49,601 nt of DNA from Tabrizicola sp. (lineage in GTDB: Bacteria; Pseudomonadota; Alphaproteobacteria; Rhodobacterales; Rhodobacteraceae): NCBI GenBank assembly GCA_016792685.1, contig JAEULQ010000079.1:1-49601 (forward strand), in the 5' to 3' direction. A program made the position numbers and the translations under genes. Shown here piece after piece: positions 29,268 to 38,639 of the stretch; position 1 is the stretch's first letter; every line of letters begins with the position of its first letter. The notes beneath the pieces were generated by a model. That model worked only from the letters and a program-made list of their open reading frames with translations. It was not told the DNA's origin and did no database searches.

Positions 29268-30728
29268 TCACGCCGAAGGCGCGTCGTCACCCGGCAGGGT
29301 AAGCAGGTTCTCCGAGGCGAGCCCACTGCCCAGTGTGTAGTTCACCAGATCCGTCATGGTGAAACGACCGCCCGAGCCAAGCTTCGGCACGAAACCCGGC
29401 TCTTGCACCAGATACGAGGCCTTGTCCTTCAGCATGAGCGCAACGAAGGTCCGCGCCACGATTTCGGCACCGACCCCGGCAAGCCGGTTGCCGGCGGCCC
29501 GCACCTCGGCTTCGCGCAGGCAATAGTACCAAAGCGGCGCCTGACCGCTTCCGACCTGACCAAGTGCGGGCCCGACGGTGTTCGTCCAGGTCTCGGCCTC
29601 GCTCATCACCGGAATGCCAAGATGGGCCGCCAGTGCCTGACCCGAGGGCAGACGCATGTCGATCCCGCGTTGCAGGTTGCGCGAGGCCAGCGAACGCTGG
29701 CGCAGGGGATCATCCTTCGGCACGATGTTCGTGGGCAGTGTCAGAAGAGGCCCGGAGATCCTGGTGTCGATGAACTTGCTGGCCTGGGCTGACGGTCCGA
29801 AGAAGAACCCCCAGTTCACACGCAGCTGCGCCGGAACCGGCCGGAAGCCCCTGAGGTCGCCGACGCTGTCCGGCGCATCGGGGATGTTGGGGAAAAGCAC
29901 CGCCACGCGCGGCGGACCGCCCGGCGCTGCCCCTGCCCCCAGCGCATAGCCCGGCCGAACCTGGCTGTGGCCGAACCGGTAGGCTGCAACCGAGAATTCC
30001 ACCGGCATGTAGGCGTGTTCGCTTTCAAACAGGAAGGGCGGCGCGGCCAGGGTCGCGGCCGTCAGGTTGGTTCCGACCAGACGCGGCAGGAACTCATTCA
30101 TGACCAGCCATTGATAGTGCCAGCGCACAAAGGTCTGCGTTGCCTCGAACCGTGACTTTCCTGCCGGGACGTCCGGGAACTCGGTCTCGTAAACCTTGTT
30201 GTGGAACTTGATGAACAAGAGGTGCAGCTGAGAGATCAGGCTATTCTCGTCATTGCGCGGATCACCGATGATTGCGCGACCCTGCCGGTTGCGCTGCAGA
30301 TCCTCGCCGTCCTCGGACAAAAGGAGCGGCCCGGGCTTTCCGTCGACATAGAGGTAGGGCTGGACCGACGGTCCCAGACCATATACCGAGTCAAGCTCGA
30401 GAGCAGGGGTACGAAAGTTGGTCGTGCCATCGACATCGACCTGACGTTCCAGGATCGAGGTCGTGTCAAGCGTCAGGTCATGATCGACGAACTGGCCGAG
30501 GAACGTGTAGCCGGCCTTGATCCGGGGATTGTCCTGCGTCGGATCAAAGCCGCTGCCGCCGTTCATCGGACCGGGCGAACCGTCGGCCCTTGTCGGTTCA
30601 CCCAGCTTGTCGGGTCCGGGATCGAAGGACTTGAGCGACCGCAACCAAGGGAACATCCGCCCAAATCGGCCAGGATCGTTGAAACGCCCGCGCGGAATTT
30701 CGGGCTCGCGATAATTGAATCCATGCAT
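29268..30728 (-). CDS. Animal-type heme peroxidase (peroxidase-cyclooxygenase family)
   Basis: 486 residues. The distal heme motif is FLGQFVDHDLT with Gln79, Asp82, His83 and calcium-side Asp84; the catalytic Arg158 and Glu161 sit in DPRNDEN, matching the myeloperoxidase Arg/Glu pair; the proximal His254 is in AYRFGHSQV. In family members Asp and Glu bond covalently to heme. No signal peptide is visible, so the protein is cytosolic or exported by another route (for example type I). Start at the ATG in MHGFNYREPE: GGAGC lies 6 nt before it. Physiological substrate unknown; family members oxidise halides, thiocyanate or phenols. It stands alone and may have been gained laterally. Confidence 0.88.
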   Translation of the reverse strand: MHGFNYREPEIPRGRFNDPGRFGRMFPWLRSLKSFDPGPDKLGEPTRADGSPGPMNGGSGFDPTQDNPRIKAGYTFLGQFVDHDLTLDTTSILERQVDVDGTTNFRTPALELDSVYGLGPSVQPYLYVDGKPGPLLLSEDGEDLQRNRQGRAIIGDPRNDENSLISQLHLLFIKFHNKVYETEFPDVPAGKSRFEATQTFVRWHYQWLVMNEFLPRLVGTNLTAATLAAPPFLFESEHAYMPVEFSVAAYRFGHSQVRPGYALGAGAAPGGPPRVAVLFPNIPDAPDSVGDLRGFRPVPAQLRVNWGFFFGPSAQASKFIDTRISGPLLTLPTNIVPKDDPLRQRSLASRNLQRGIDMRLPSGQALAAHLGIPVMSEAETWTNTVGPALGQVGSGQAPLWYYCLREAEVRAAGNRLAGVGAEIVARTFVALMLKDKASYLVQEPGFVPKLGSGGRFTMTDLVNYTLGSGLASENLLTLPGDDAPSA

Positions 30729-30781
30729 GGAAAAGCTCCATCGGAAAAGGTGATTGAAAAGGTCTTGCAAAAGGCGTCGTC

Positions 30782-30803
30782 AAAAGTGCCCCAATCTGGG
30801 CAC
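30782..30803 (-). terminator. Terminator-like hairpin between lpxB and the peroxidase gene
   Basis: Minus strand GTGCCC-AGATTG-GGGCAC followed by TTTT (30782-30785). It can end the lpx transcript or act as an attenuator in the peroxidase leader. The remaining 30804-30882 shows a second imperfect dyad (TATTCCGG/CCGGTAATA) but no clear promoter. Confidence 0.5.
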
Positions 30804-30882
30804 CCGCCTACAATACCATAGACTGTACGCGCATTGTATCCGTATTACCGGAAGGCGAGGTCCGGAATACCCGTCCAGCGCT

Positions 30883-32019
30883 TTATCGCCGATCGAGAGC
30901 CGCTAGGACTGATCGCGCCGCCCTGAGCCCGGGCGGATCGCCGCCCTGCCCCAACCGCTGCATCGTCACCGTCATCGCCGCCTCTTGCGCCCCTGGATCG
31001 GCCAGCACCGCCTCAAGCGCAGGAACGATCCGGTCGGGACGACAGTCCGGACCGATGAATTCCGGGACGACGCGCGTCTCGCTGACGAGATTCACCAAGG
31101 TCACGGTTTCGATCAGCGCCGCCCGCCGCATGAGCCAGAGCGTAAGCGGATGCATGTCATAGGCGATGACCATCGGGCAGCCATTTGCGGCCAGTTCCAG
31201 CGAAACCGTCCCCGAGGCAGCCAGCGCGACATCGGCCGCTGCAAAAGCGCCGCGCTTCTGGCCCGGTTCCTCGATGATCTCGGGTTTCACCGACCACCCC
31301 GCCGTCATATCGCGGACGAGACCCGCCACTCCGCGCACGGTCGGCAGGGCGACCCGCAGGTCTGGGTGGCGTGCCCGCAACTGTCCCACGACTTCGCCGA
31401 AAATCGGCGCCAGGCGCATGACCTCCCCCTTGCGCGATCCTGGCAGCGCCAGAAGGAGCGGACCCTCGCCCTGGAACAAGGCCTTCTCGTCAGGCGCGGC
31501 CAGCGGCTCGGCCACCACCGGATGGCCAACGAAGTCACAGGTCATGCCAGCGGCTGTCATGTAGGGCGGCTCGAACGGCAGGAGGGCCAGCACATGGTCG
31601 ATGACCCTCGCCATCTTCGCCGCCCGCCCCGGGCGCCAAGCCCAGACCGAGGGCGCGACATAGTGGATGGTCCTGACCTCGGGCCGCGCCGCCCGGACGA
31701 TGGCCGCCACCCGCAAGCAGAAATCCGGACTGTCGATCGTCACCAGCGCCTGGGCACCGCTTGCCAGCACTGCGGCAGCGGTCTCGCGGATGCGGCCTTT
31801 CAGATGAAGATACTTTGGCAGAACCTCGGCGATCCCCATCACCGAAAGCTCCTCCATCGGGAAAAGGCTCTCCAACCCTTCCGCCTGCATGAGCGGACCA
31901 CCGACCCCGGCAAAGCCGGCCTCCGGCGCAAGGGTCTTGAGCCCCGCCATCAGCGCCGCCCCAAGCCGGTCACCCGAGGGTTCGCCCGCAACCAGGAAAA
32001 GCTTCAACGGGCCGCTCAT
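30883..32019 (-). CDS. lpxB: Lipid-A-disaccharide synthase
   Basis: 378 residues, GT19 family: starts LKLFLVAGEPSGDRLGAALM, and includes the donor-site segments HYVAPSVWAWRPGRA and LPGSRKGEV, then ASGTVSLELA. Condenses UDP-2,3-diacylglucosamine with lipid X to form the lipid A disaccharide, inner-membrane associated. Last gene of the envelope cluster, 64 bp after lpxI. I chose the ATG at 32019 because upstream in-frame residues do not fit the family. Confidence 0.95.
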   Translation of the reverse strand: MSGPLKLFLVAGEPSGDRLGAALMAGLKTLAPEAGFAGVGGPLMQAEGLESLFPMEELSVMGIAEVLPKYLHLKGRIRETAAAVLASGAQALVTIDSPDFCLRVAAIVRAARPEVRTIHYVAPSVWAWRPGRAAKMARVIDHVLALLPFEPPYMTAAGMTCDFVGHPVVAEPLAAPDEKALFQGEGPLLLALPGSRKGEVMRLAPIFGEVVGQLRARHPDLRVALPTVRGVAGLVRDMTAGWSVKPEIIEEPGQKRGAFAAADVALAASGTVSLELAANGCPMVIAYDMHPLTLWLMRRAALIETVTLVNLVSETRVVPEFIGPDCRPDRIVPALEAVLADPGAQEAAMTVTMQRLGQGGDPPGLRAARSVLAALDRR

Positions 32020-32083
32020 CGATGGACTTCGCCCACTTTTCGCAACGGCGCGCCCCGCAAAGCAAGCGCTGAGCTTGTCCCGG

Positions 32084-32890
32084 TCATGCCCTTGCCCAGA
32101 GGAAGAGGCCAAGCTCCGCTGCCAGGGCCTGCATGGCAGGAAGATCAAGACAGATGACCGAGCCCGCCTCGAAGGCAATCCCGCCAAGGCCAGCTTGCGC
32201 AACGCCGCGCAGTGTGTCCGGGCCGAGCGTCGGCAGGTCGATCCGCCGGTCCTGGCCTGGCTTTGCCGCCTTGTAGAACACGCCCTTCCCCCGCGCCGGA
32301 TCGGGGCGCAGGCCAATGCTCAGTCCCGCGACCGAGGCCAGCATCGCATCGGTTCCCGGCAGTGCCTCGACGCCAAGGCACAGCCCCTGGACGACAACCG
32401 CACCCTGGCCCACGTCGACTGCGCCAAGCGCCGCCACAATCGCTGCCGCCCGCGCGGCATCGGCCTCATCCCGTGGACCGGGCGCCCCGGCCAGTACTCC
32501 CGCCCCGGGCAGCAGCGTCGGCGCCACATCCTCGACCCCGGCCACGGCAAGGCCCGCCTCTTCGAAAATCTCCAGCACCGCCCGCAAGGTGGCATCATCA
32601 CCCGCCGCCATAGCCTGCATCAGGCGCGGCACCAGTGCTGCCGTATCCGGATCGAAGAGCGCCGGATCAAGTCGCGGCCTTGTCACCGCACCAGCAAAGA
32701 TCACCCGTTCGATGCCCCGATCTTCCAGCGCGCGCAGGAAGGGCACGAGCCGCTCTACCCGGAATGGCAGATCGACACCGATTCCTTCCGGCGCGAACCC
32801 CTCAAGGGCCGCGACAAGCGGCGCATCGGCCATGGCGGCGACCAGTGCGGCGGGCAGCCGCCCCCGTCCGCCAATGAGTGCCGTTTTCAC
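32084..32890 (-). CDS. lpxI: UDP-2,3-diacylglucosamine pyrophosphatase LpxI
   Basis: 268 residues of the LpxI family (alphaproteobacterial alternative to LpxH). Starts ALIGGRGRLPAALVAAM; contains FAGAVTRPRLDPALFDPDTAAL and the C-terminal DUF1009 core with KAAKPGQDRRIDLPTLGPDT (in part), which contributes catalytic residues. Hydrolyses UDP-diacylglucosamine to lipid X and UMP by attack at the alpha phosphate. Its start overlaps the lpxA stop by four bases, and lpxB follows, giving sequential pathway steps. Confidence 0.95.
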   Translation of the reverse strand: MKTALIGGRGRLPAALVAAMADAPLVAALEGFAPEGIGVDLPFRVERLVPFLRALEDRGIERVIFAGAVTRPRLDPALFDPDTAALVPRLMQAMAAGDDATLRAVLEIFEEAGLAVAGVEDVAPTLLPGAGVLAGAPGPRDEADAARAAAIVAALGAVDVGQGAVVVQGLCLGVEALPGTDAMLASVAGLSIGLRPDPARGKGVFYKAAKPGQDRRIDLPTLGPDTLRGVAQAGLGGIAFEAGSVICLDLPAMQALAAELGLFLWARA

Positions 32891-33693
32891 CGGCCGCCCT
32901 TCGGGGTCAGGAAGCTCCGGTCCGACTTGGACAGGATGAAATCCGCGATCTCGCGCACGAGCGCGTTGTCGCTTTCCTCGGCCAGCTTCCGGGCGCGGTC
33001 AAGGAAACTGCCCTCTTCCTGTGCCAGCGTCTGATAGGCGGCCCGCAGTGCGGTGATCCCCGCGCGGTCAACTCCGCGCCGCTTGAGACCGACAAGGTTG
33101 AGCCCGTCAAGCTCGCCCCGCGGTGCCTGCACGAGGCCATAGGGGATCACGTCATTCGTCACCATCGTGACCGCACCGATGATCGCGCCCTGCCCGATCC
33201 GGACCCATTGATGCACGCCCGAAAGGCCACCCACGATCACGTCATCGCCCAGCACGCAGTGCCCGGCAATGGCCACGTTGTTGACCAGGATCACCCGGTC
33301 GCCGATCTGGGCGTCGTGGCCCACATGCGCACCGGTCATGATCAGGCAGTCATCGCCCACCCGCGTGACCCCGCCACCACCCTCGGTTCCGGTGTTCAGC
33401 GTAGCGGCCTCGCGGATGCGGCACCGTTTGCCGACGACAAGCCGAGTCCGCTCACCGTGATATTTGAGGTCCTGCGGGACTTCACCGACCGTCGCAAAGG
33501 GGAAGATCACCGTCTCGTCGCCGATCTCGGTCCAGCCGGTGACGACGGCATGACTTTTCACCACGACGCTTGCACCAAGGGTGACTTCCGGCCCGATCAG
33601 AACGAGGGGCCCGATCACGCAATGCGCGCCGATCACCGCACCCGGCTCTACCACGGCCGAGGCATGGACGCTGGCTGTTGGATGGATGCTCAT
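32887..33693 (-). CDS. lpxA: UDP-N-acetylglucosamine acyltransferase LpxA
   Basis: 268 residues, left-handed beta-helix of hexapeptide repeats from the start ([20 protein letters not shown]), catalytic His region [13 protein letters not shown], and a helical C-terminal domain with [20 protein letters not shown] (in part). Adds the first 3-hydroxyacyl chain in lipid A synthesis. Overlaps both fabZ and lpxI by four bases, showing tight coupling. Confidence 0.96.
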   Translation of the reverse strand: MSIHPTASVHASAVVEPGAVIGAHCVIGPLVLIGPEVTLGASVVVKSHAVVTGWTEIGDETVIFPFATVGEVPQDLKYHGERTRLVVGKRCRIREAATLNTGTEGGGGVTRVGDDCLIMTGAHVGHDAQIGDRVILVNNVAIAGHCVLGDDVIVGGLSGVHQWVRIGQGAIIGAVTMVTNDVIPYGLVQAPRGELDGLNLVGLKRRGVDRAGITALRAAYQTLAQEEGSFLDRARKLAEESDNALVREIADFILSKSDRSFLTPKGGR

Positions 33694-34151
33694 GCTTTCG
33701 GGACGTCGAACATCGCCATGAAGGTCGCCTCGCAGGCAAGCTCGCCATCGACCTTGGCGTGGCCTTCGAACTTCCAGACCCGACCACCGCCCCGCAGCGC
33801 ACGGACATGCAGCTCCAGCACGTCACCCGGCACCACCTTGCGGCGGAACTTGACCCCGTCGACACCCATGAAGAAGACCTTGGCCTGCTTGTCCACCAGG
33901 TCCATCGACAAACCAACCAGAACGCCCGAAGTCTGCGCCATCGCCTCGATGATCATGACGCCCGGAAAGATCGGCATGCCCGGGAAATGGCCCTGGAATT
34001 GCGGCTCATTCAAAGTGATGCACTTGATGCCAACGCAGGATTCGTTCAGCACGATGTCCCGGACCTTGTCGATCAGCAGGAACGGGTAGCGGTGCGGGAT
34101 GATGCGCTGGATCAGCTCAAGATCGGCGGTTGTCGTCACGGTTGCATCCAT
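33690..34151 (-). CDS. fabZ: 3-hydroxyacyl-ACP dehydratase FabZ
   Basis: 153 residues, hot-dog fold. The catalytic His55 lies in [12 protein letters not shown] and Glu69 in IIEAMAQ. It supplies trans-2-acyl-ACP for fatty acid synthesis and competes with LpxA for 3-hydroxyacyl-ACP, which explains its place before lpxA (4-bp overlap). Upstream, 91 bp separate it from skp; in many Gram-negative clusters lpxD occupies this position, but no gene fits here. Confidence 0.96.
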   Translation of the reverse strand: MDATVTTTADLELIQRIIPHRYPFLLIDKVRDIVLNESCVGIKCITLNEPQFQGHFPGMPIFPGVMIIEAMAQTSGVLVGLSMDLVDKQAKVFFMGVDGVKFRRKVVPGDVLELHVRALRGGGRVWKFEGHAKVDGELACEATFMAMFDVPKA

Positions 34152-34242
34152 CGTCTCATCCCCTCACGGCGCAAAGGCCCATGGCTTTTGCTCTAGCTAG
34201 CAAGTCGCTTCGCCCGAAACAAGTTCATGGCCGCCACCCCAA

Positions 34243-34812
34243 CTATGGCGCGCTTGGTTCGTCCGGCGCTGCCGCCAGGGCCGCATCAACCTTGGCGATG
34301 GCTTCGTCAGTTACATCGATAGCGGAAAGCGAGATGATCACCATCTGCTTGTCGACTATGGCCACGGCCTGCTTTTCGTTCAGAAGCTCGCCCAGAATCG
34401 GGACAGCCACCCGCAGGAATTCCTGGCGGTCCTTTTCGCGCGCTTCCGCAAGAAGGCGGGCCTTTGCATCCTGGTTTTTCCGGATCTCCTCGACCTTCAC
34501 GTCGAAGGCTTCCGCCCGGGCCGCGAACTCGGCCGCGGGAAGTGTCTTGCGAAGCTCGGTCAGGGCAAGCTCTTCGGCGACCAGCTCGGCCTCGATCCTC
34601 TTGTTCTCCTGCTCAAGCTCGGTGGTCGCCGCGCGTTCTCGCGCGATCGCGGCCCGACCAAAGGCCGATTCGACGAACAGACGTTCCTGATCCAGCGTCA
34701 GGAGTGCGGATTGCACCTCCTGCGCCCAGACCGGCGTCGTCAAAAACATCGCCACGGCGGCAAGCCGAACCAGCGGCCCGGCGCGCGCCCTTCTGCGCCG
34801 CAGCCAGGGCAT
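34243..34812 (-). CDS. skp: Periplasmic chaperone Skp/OmpH family
   Basis: 189 residues. Signal peptide to about residue 31 (VRLAAVAMFLTTPVWAQEV); the first strand ALLTLDQERLFVESAFG; then long helices with heptad-like patterns (ATTELEQENKRIEAELVAEE) that form the jellyfish arms, and a C-terminal strand (QAVAIVDKQMVIISLSAIDVT). It carries unfolded outer-membrane proteins to the BAM complex. Directly follows bamA with a one-base overlap (TGATG). Confidence 0.9.
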   Translation of the reverse strand: MPWLRRRRARAGPLVRLAAVAMFLTTPVWAQEVQSALLTLDQERLFVESAFGRAAIARERAATTELEQENKRIEAELVAEELALTELRKTLPAAEFAARAEAFDVKVEEIRKNQDAKARLLAEAREKDRQEFLRVAVPILGELLNEKQAVAIVDKQMVIISLSAIDVTDEAIAKVDAALAAAPDEPSAP

Positions 34813-37148
34813 CAGAACTTTGTCGAGATGGTCAGGTCGAAGCTCTGTTCCTTGTCATAGTCTTCCTTCTTCAGTGCGTGACTGAAGTTGAAGCGCAAGG
34901 GTCCGATCGGTGTTGACCAGAAGACCGAGAAGCCGACCGATGCCCGCGGATTGAAGCTGTCATCGACGGAGCCACCACCATCATTGTCAAGGCTCCAGAC
35001 CGAACCCACGTCCATGAACGCGCCGCCCGTGATGCCATATTCCTCGGGCAGGCCCAGGGGGAAGTCCGCCTCGAACCGCGCCACGGCAAAAAGGTTTCCG
35101 CCAAGCGCGTCGTCATCGGTCGCACCAAGATCGCGCGGGCCGATCCCGTTCGGCTCGAAGCCGCGGATCTTGCCATTACCGAAGAACCGGTCGGTCACTC
35201 GGGTCACGTTGCCGCCGAGCGAGGTGATCGCGCCGCCCTCGACGATAGCCCGCAGTGTGACTTCCTCGTTCATGATCTTCGTTTCGGCCAGCGCCAGCGC
35301 CGTGGTCTTCACATACTTGCTGTCACCGCCCAGCCCGGCGAAATCCTGGCCAAAGCGCAGCAGCACGCCGCCCTTCGGGTTAAGGCCGGTGATCCGATTG
35401 TCATATTCGTATGTGTAGCCCAGCGAAACGGTGTTCAGCGCTCCCCGCGCCTCTTCGGCCGTCAGGATGGCCGAGTCGCCATCGTAGTTGTAGATCTTGT
35501 CTTCCGAGACCCCCAGGCGCAGGTCGATCGACGACTGTTCGCCCAGCGGAAAGCCGATGCCCGTCGTGAAGCCGATGTTGCGGGTGTCATAGACCGAGAA
35601 GTCGGATTCCGAGGTCTTGTAGAACCCGCCCACCGAAAAGCTGAGCTCGCGCCCCAAAAGGGCGGGCTCGGTGAAGCTAAAGCTGGAGTTCTGGTTCGAA
35701 CTCGCCGTCGAAATCGACAGCGAAAGCCGCTGCCCGCGACCCAGGAAATTCGACTCCGAGAACCCGATGTTGAAGCCGGTCCCGCTGGCCACCGAATAGC
35801 TGAGGCCGAAGCTGAGCGAACCGGTCGGCTGTTCCTCGACATCGACGTTGACGACCACCTGGTCAGGGGCCGAGCCCTGGTCGGCATTGACCTGCGCGTC
35901 GGCAAAGAAGCCAAGCGCGCGGATCCGTTCGGCAGACTGGCGGATTTCGCGCGGGTTGAACGGGTCGCCCTCGACCGTACGGAACTGTCGGCGGATCACC
36001 TGGTCCAATGTCGTCGTGTTGCCCTCGATGTCGATCCGTTCGACAAAGACCTTTTCTCCGCGGACGATGGCGAATTCGATGTCGACCGCCTGATTGCGGT
36101 CATCACGGGTGACGCGTGGTTCGACCCGGATGAAGGTCAGGCCCTTCTTCAGAGCCAGGTTTTCCATCCGGGTGATGTTGTTGTCGATCAGAAGCGGCGA
36201 ATAGGTCTGGCCTGCGCGGATCTTCTGTGCCGCTTCGAATTCGGCCGCATCGACACCTTCCACTTCCGAAACCGTCGTGGTCTTGCCGATCTTGTAGGGC
36301 AGCCCTTCGCGCACCGTGAAGGTCAGGAAGGTCGCATCGCGCTCACGGCTCACTTCGGCGCTGGCATCCAGCACCTGGAAGTCGATGTAGCCACGCGACA
36401 GATAGAATTCGGTCAGGACCTGCCGATCAAGATCCAGACGCTCGGGGATGAAAGTGTCGCGCTGGATCAGGTTGCGCAGGAAACCGGCCTGCTTGGTCTC
36501 CAGTACTTGGCGCAACCGGCGGTCCGAAAAGGCCTTGTTGCCGACAAAGGTGATGCGCTCGTTCTCGACCACACGACCTTCGGTGATCTCGAAGACCAGG
36601 TCGACGCGGTTGTCGGAACGGCGAATGATCTTCGGCGTCACCGAAGCGGCAAGCCGGCCCGCAACCCGATAGGCCTCGGCAATCGCGGCGGCATCAGATT
36701 CGGCCAGGCTTGGCGAATAGATGCGACGCGGCTGGGACTGGATCAGCTCGGCCAACTTCTCGTCCTTGAGCCGCTTGTTGCCCTCGATGCTGATCACGTT
36801 GACGATCGGATATTCGACAACCCGGATCAGCAGGGTCGAACCCTGGGGAATCAGCTCTACCGTTTCGAAGAGGCCCGAGTTCAGGATGCGCTGGTAGGCG
36901 TCGTTCAGCAGAGCTGCCGAGACCTCTTCGCCGCGGCTGATTCCGGCGTAGTTGAGGATCGTCGCATTATCGACGCGCTCGTTGCCTTCGACCGTTACGT
37001 TCGAAAAGGAAAAGACTTGTGCAAAGGCGGGCGAAAGGAACGGTTGCGAAGCCGTTGCCGCGCCGATGAAAACCGCCGTTGCCAGCAGACGAGCCCTTGC
37101 CCTTGCCCGGTCCGACCGCCCCATGGCCGCGCGTTGGGTCATCCGCAT
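34812..37148 (-). CDS. bamA: Outer membrane protein assembly factor BamA
   Basis: 778 residues from the ATG at 37148, which has GAGG 7 nt before it. Long signal peptide (ends FLSPAFA), five POTRA domains (VTVEGNERVD, ISIEGNKRLKDEKL, ITFVGNKAFSDRRL and further repeats), then a 16-strand barrel ending in Phe (FDLTISTKF), as required for BAM recognition. The conserved (V)RGF-type motif of the L6 loop is seen as KIRGFEPNGIGPRD. Function: folding and insertion of outer-membrane beta barrels. A sigma70-like promoter and a DnaA box lie upstream. Confidence 0.96.
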   Translation of the reverse strand: MRMTQRAAMGRSDRARARARLLATAVFIGAATASQPFLSPAFAQVFSFSNVTVEGNERVDNATILNYAGISRGEEVSAALLNDAYQRILNSGLFETVELIPQGSTLLIRVVEYPIVNVISIEGNKRLKDEKLAELIQSQPRRIYSPSLAESDAAAIAEAYRVAGRLAASVTPKIIRRSDNRVDLVFEITEGRVVENERITFVGNKAFSDRRLRQVLETKQAGFLRNLIQRDTFIPERLDLDRQVLTEFYLSRGYIDFQVLDASAEVSRERDATFLTFTVREGLPYKIGKTTTVSEVEGVDAAEFEAAQKIRAGQTYSPLLIDNNITRMENLALKKGLTFIRVEPRVTRDDRNQAVDIEFAIVRGEKVFVERIDIEGNTTTLDQVIRRQFRTVEGDPFNPREIRQSAERIRALGFFADAQVNADQGSAPDQVVVNVDVEEQPTGSLSFGLSYSVASGTGFNIGFSESNFLGRGQRLSLSISTASSNQNSSFSFTEPALLGRELSFSVGGFYKTSESDFSVYDTRNIGFTTGIGFPLGEQSSIDLRLGVSEDKIYNYDGDSAILTAEEARGALNTVSLGYTYEYDNRITGLNPKGGVLLRFGQDFAGLGGDSKYVKTTALALAETKIMNEEVTLRAIVEGGAITSLGGNVTRVTDRFFGNGKIRGFEPNGIGPRDLGATDDDALGGNLFAVARFEADFPLGLPEEYGITGGAFMDVGSVWSLDNDGGGSVDDSFNPRASVGFSVFWSTPIGPLRFNFSHALKKEDYDKEQSFDLTISTKF

Positions 37149-37182
37149 AATGCATCCTCGCCGTATATTCTTGTTACCGGAC

Positions 37183-37211
37183 TGACTACCGGGAAAGCCA
37201 AGCTTTGTCAA
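37183..37211 (-). promoter_or_regulatory. bamA promoter candidate
   Basis: Minus strand: TTGACA (37206-37211), 17-nt spacer, TAGTCA (37183-37188). A perfect -35 at ideal spacing, about 35-60 bp before the chosen start. Confidence 0.6.
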
Positions 37212-37225
37212 AAGCCTGCGGTTCC

Positions 37226-37234
37226 TGTGGATAA
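37226..37234 (-). promoter_or_regulatory. Perfect DnaA box TTATCCACA
   Basis: Exact DnaA consensus on the minus strand, 15 bp upstream of the bamA -35 hexamer. It may be a DnaA-titration or regulatory site; there is no cluster to suggest an origin. Confidence 0.4.
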
Positions 37235-37307
37235 CTTGGCAAGATGTTGTGCCGGAAGCGCAATGTCACCGGGGTAAGGCTTTTCCTACCCGAGGCACAT
37301 TATGCGG

Positions 37308-38639
37308 TCAGACACAAAGAAGATCGCGGCTAAGCCCGAAGACCATGATGGTAAGAACAAGGGTCAGGCCAACGGTCATCAGCACCCGCAGCGCACGTTC
37401 CGATGGGGCCCGCCGCGTCACTGCTTCGTAGGCGTGAAACACCAGATGGCCGCCGTCGAGCACCGGGATCGGGAACAGGTTCAGGATCCCCACACCCAGG
37501 GACAACACAGCCAGCATCGACACAAAGCTTTCCGCCCCGTTCCGTGCCGCGTCGCCCATCGTCTCGGCCATGCCGATGGCGCCCGAAAGATTGCAGCTGC
37601 TGATCACGCCCTGGATCATGTGCCACATGCCCGAAAAGGTCACTGTGGTCATCATCCACATGTTCTGGCCCGCATTGGTGGCGGCCTCCCAAAGGCCGAC
37701 ATTGCGGACGGCGGGCTCGAAGAACATGCCGGAATAGAGCCCGATGAGGTAGCGTTCGGTGAAGCCGCCGTTGCCGTCATCGACTGTGCGGATGCGCGGA
37801 GTGATGGCGATCTCGAAACTCCGGCCATCCCGCCAGACCACCAGGGGAACAGGCTGGCCCTTGCTCTCGGCCACGATGTCGGGAAGCTCGGCAAAGTAGC
37901 GCACCTCGCGTCCGGCCGCCTGCAGGATCACGTCCCCCTCCTGAAGCCCCGCGTCCATCGCCGCCGACCGGATCTGGATCTCGCCGATGACTGCCGCCTG
38001 AGGGTGCGGTCCCGAAACGACCAGCTCATCCGTGCCGCGCCGCACCGTATAATCGAGCCGCGTTTTGCCCTGCAGGGCGTCGGTGACCGTGCCAAAGCTT
38101 GTCCAGTCCGGCGTCAGCTGCCCATCGACCGCCAGGATCACGTCGCCTTCGACCAGGGTCGGTCCGTCAAAGGGAAAGTCCCGCATGCTGCCGACCGACG
38201 GCTCTTCGCGCGGTACGCCCACCGCCAGGAGCAGGCCTGCCAGCAGCACGAAGGTCAGCAGGAAATTGGCCACCGGCCCCGCCGCGACCGTCGCCGACCG
38301 CGCCCAAAGTGGCGCCCCGGTCATCGTGTGACGCCGCTCATCTGCCGAAAGGCCCGAGATATCCCCGGCCCGCACCGAACTTGCATCGGCATCGCCCAGG
38401 AATTTCACATAGCCGCCAAAGGGAATGGCTGCGACCTGCCAGCGCGTCCCACGCTTGTCGGTACGGCTGAAAAGCACCGGCCCGAATCCGATCGAGAAGA
38501 CCTCGGAACGGATGCCCGACCAGCGGCCAACGACGTAGTGGCCGTATTCGTGGACGAAGACGATGACCGAAAGGCCGATGATGAAGAAGACCACCGTCCA
38601 GGCCGTGCCGCCCAGGGCACCGATCAGGCTTTCCATCAT
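37308..38639 (-). CDS. rseP: Site-2 intramembrane protease RseP
   Basis: 443 residues. Zinc motif HEYGH (His30, Glu31, His34) in the first helix; the third ligand is in PIPVLDGGHL near the C-terminus. One clear PDZ domain lies in the periplasmic loop (EGDVILAVDGQLTPDW and a second partial one). Cleaves membrane anchors such as anti-sigma factors. Its ATG overlaps the dxr stop (ATGA). bamA follows after 159 bp counted to its chosen start, with its own promoter. Confidence 0.95.
   Translation of the reverse strand: MMESLIGALGGTAWTVVFFIIGLSVIVFVHEYGHYVVGRWSGIRSEVFSIGFGPVLFSRTDKRGTRWQVAAIPFGGYVKFLGDADASSVRAGDISGLSADERRHTMTGAPLWARSATVAAGPVANFLLTFVLLAGLLLAVGVPREEPSVGSMRDFPFDGPTLVEGDVILAVDGQLTPDWTSFGTVTDALQGKTRLDYTVRRGTDELVVSGPHPQAAVIGEIQIRSAAMDAGLQEGDVILQAAGREVRYFAELPDIVAESKGQPVPLVVWRDGRSFEIAITPRIRTVDDGNGGFTERYLIGLYSGMFFEPAVRNVGLWEAATNAGQNMWMMTTVTFSGMWHMIQGVISSCNLSGAIGMAETMGDAARNGAESFVSMLAVLSLGVGILNLFPIPVLDGGHLVFHAYEAVTRRAPSERALRVLMTVGLTLVLTIMVFGLSRDLLCV

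Noticed and set aside
37226-37234. Replication origin signal from DnaA boxes
   Set aside because: Only single, widely separated boxes; no AT-rich unwinding element, no dnaA, dnaN, parAB or hemE neighbours.
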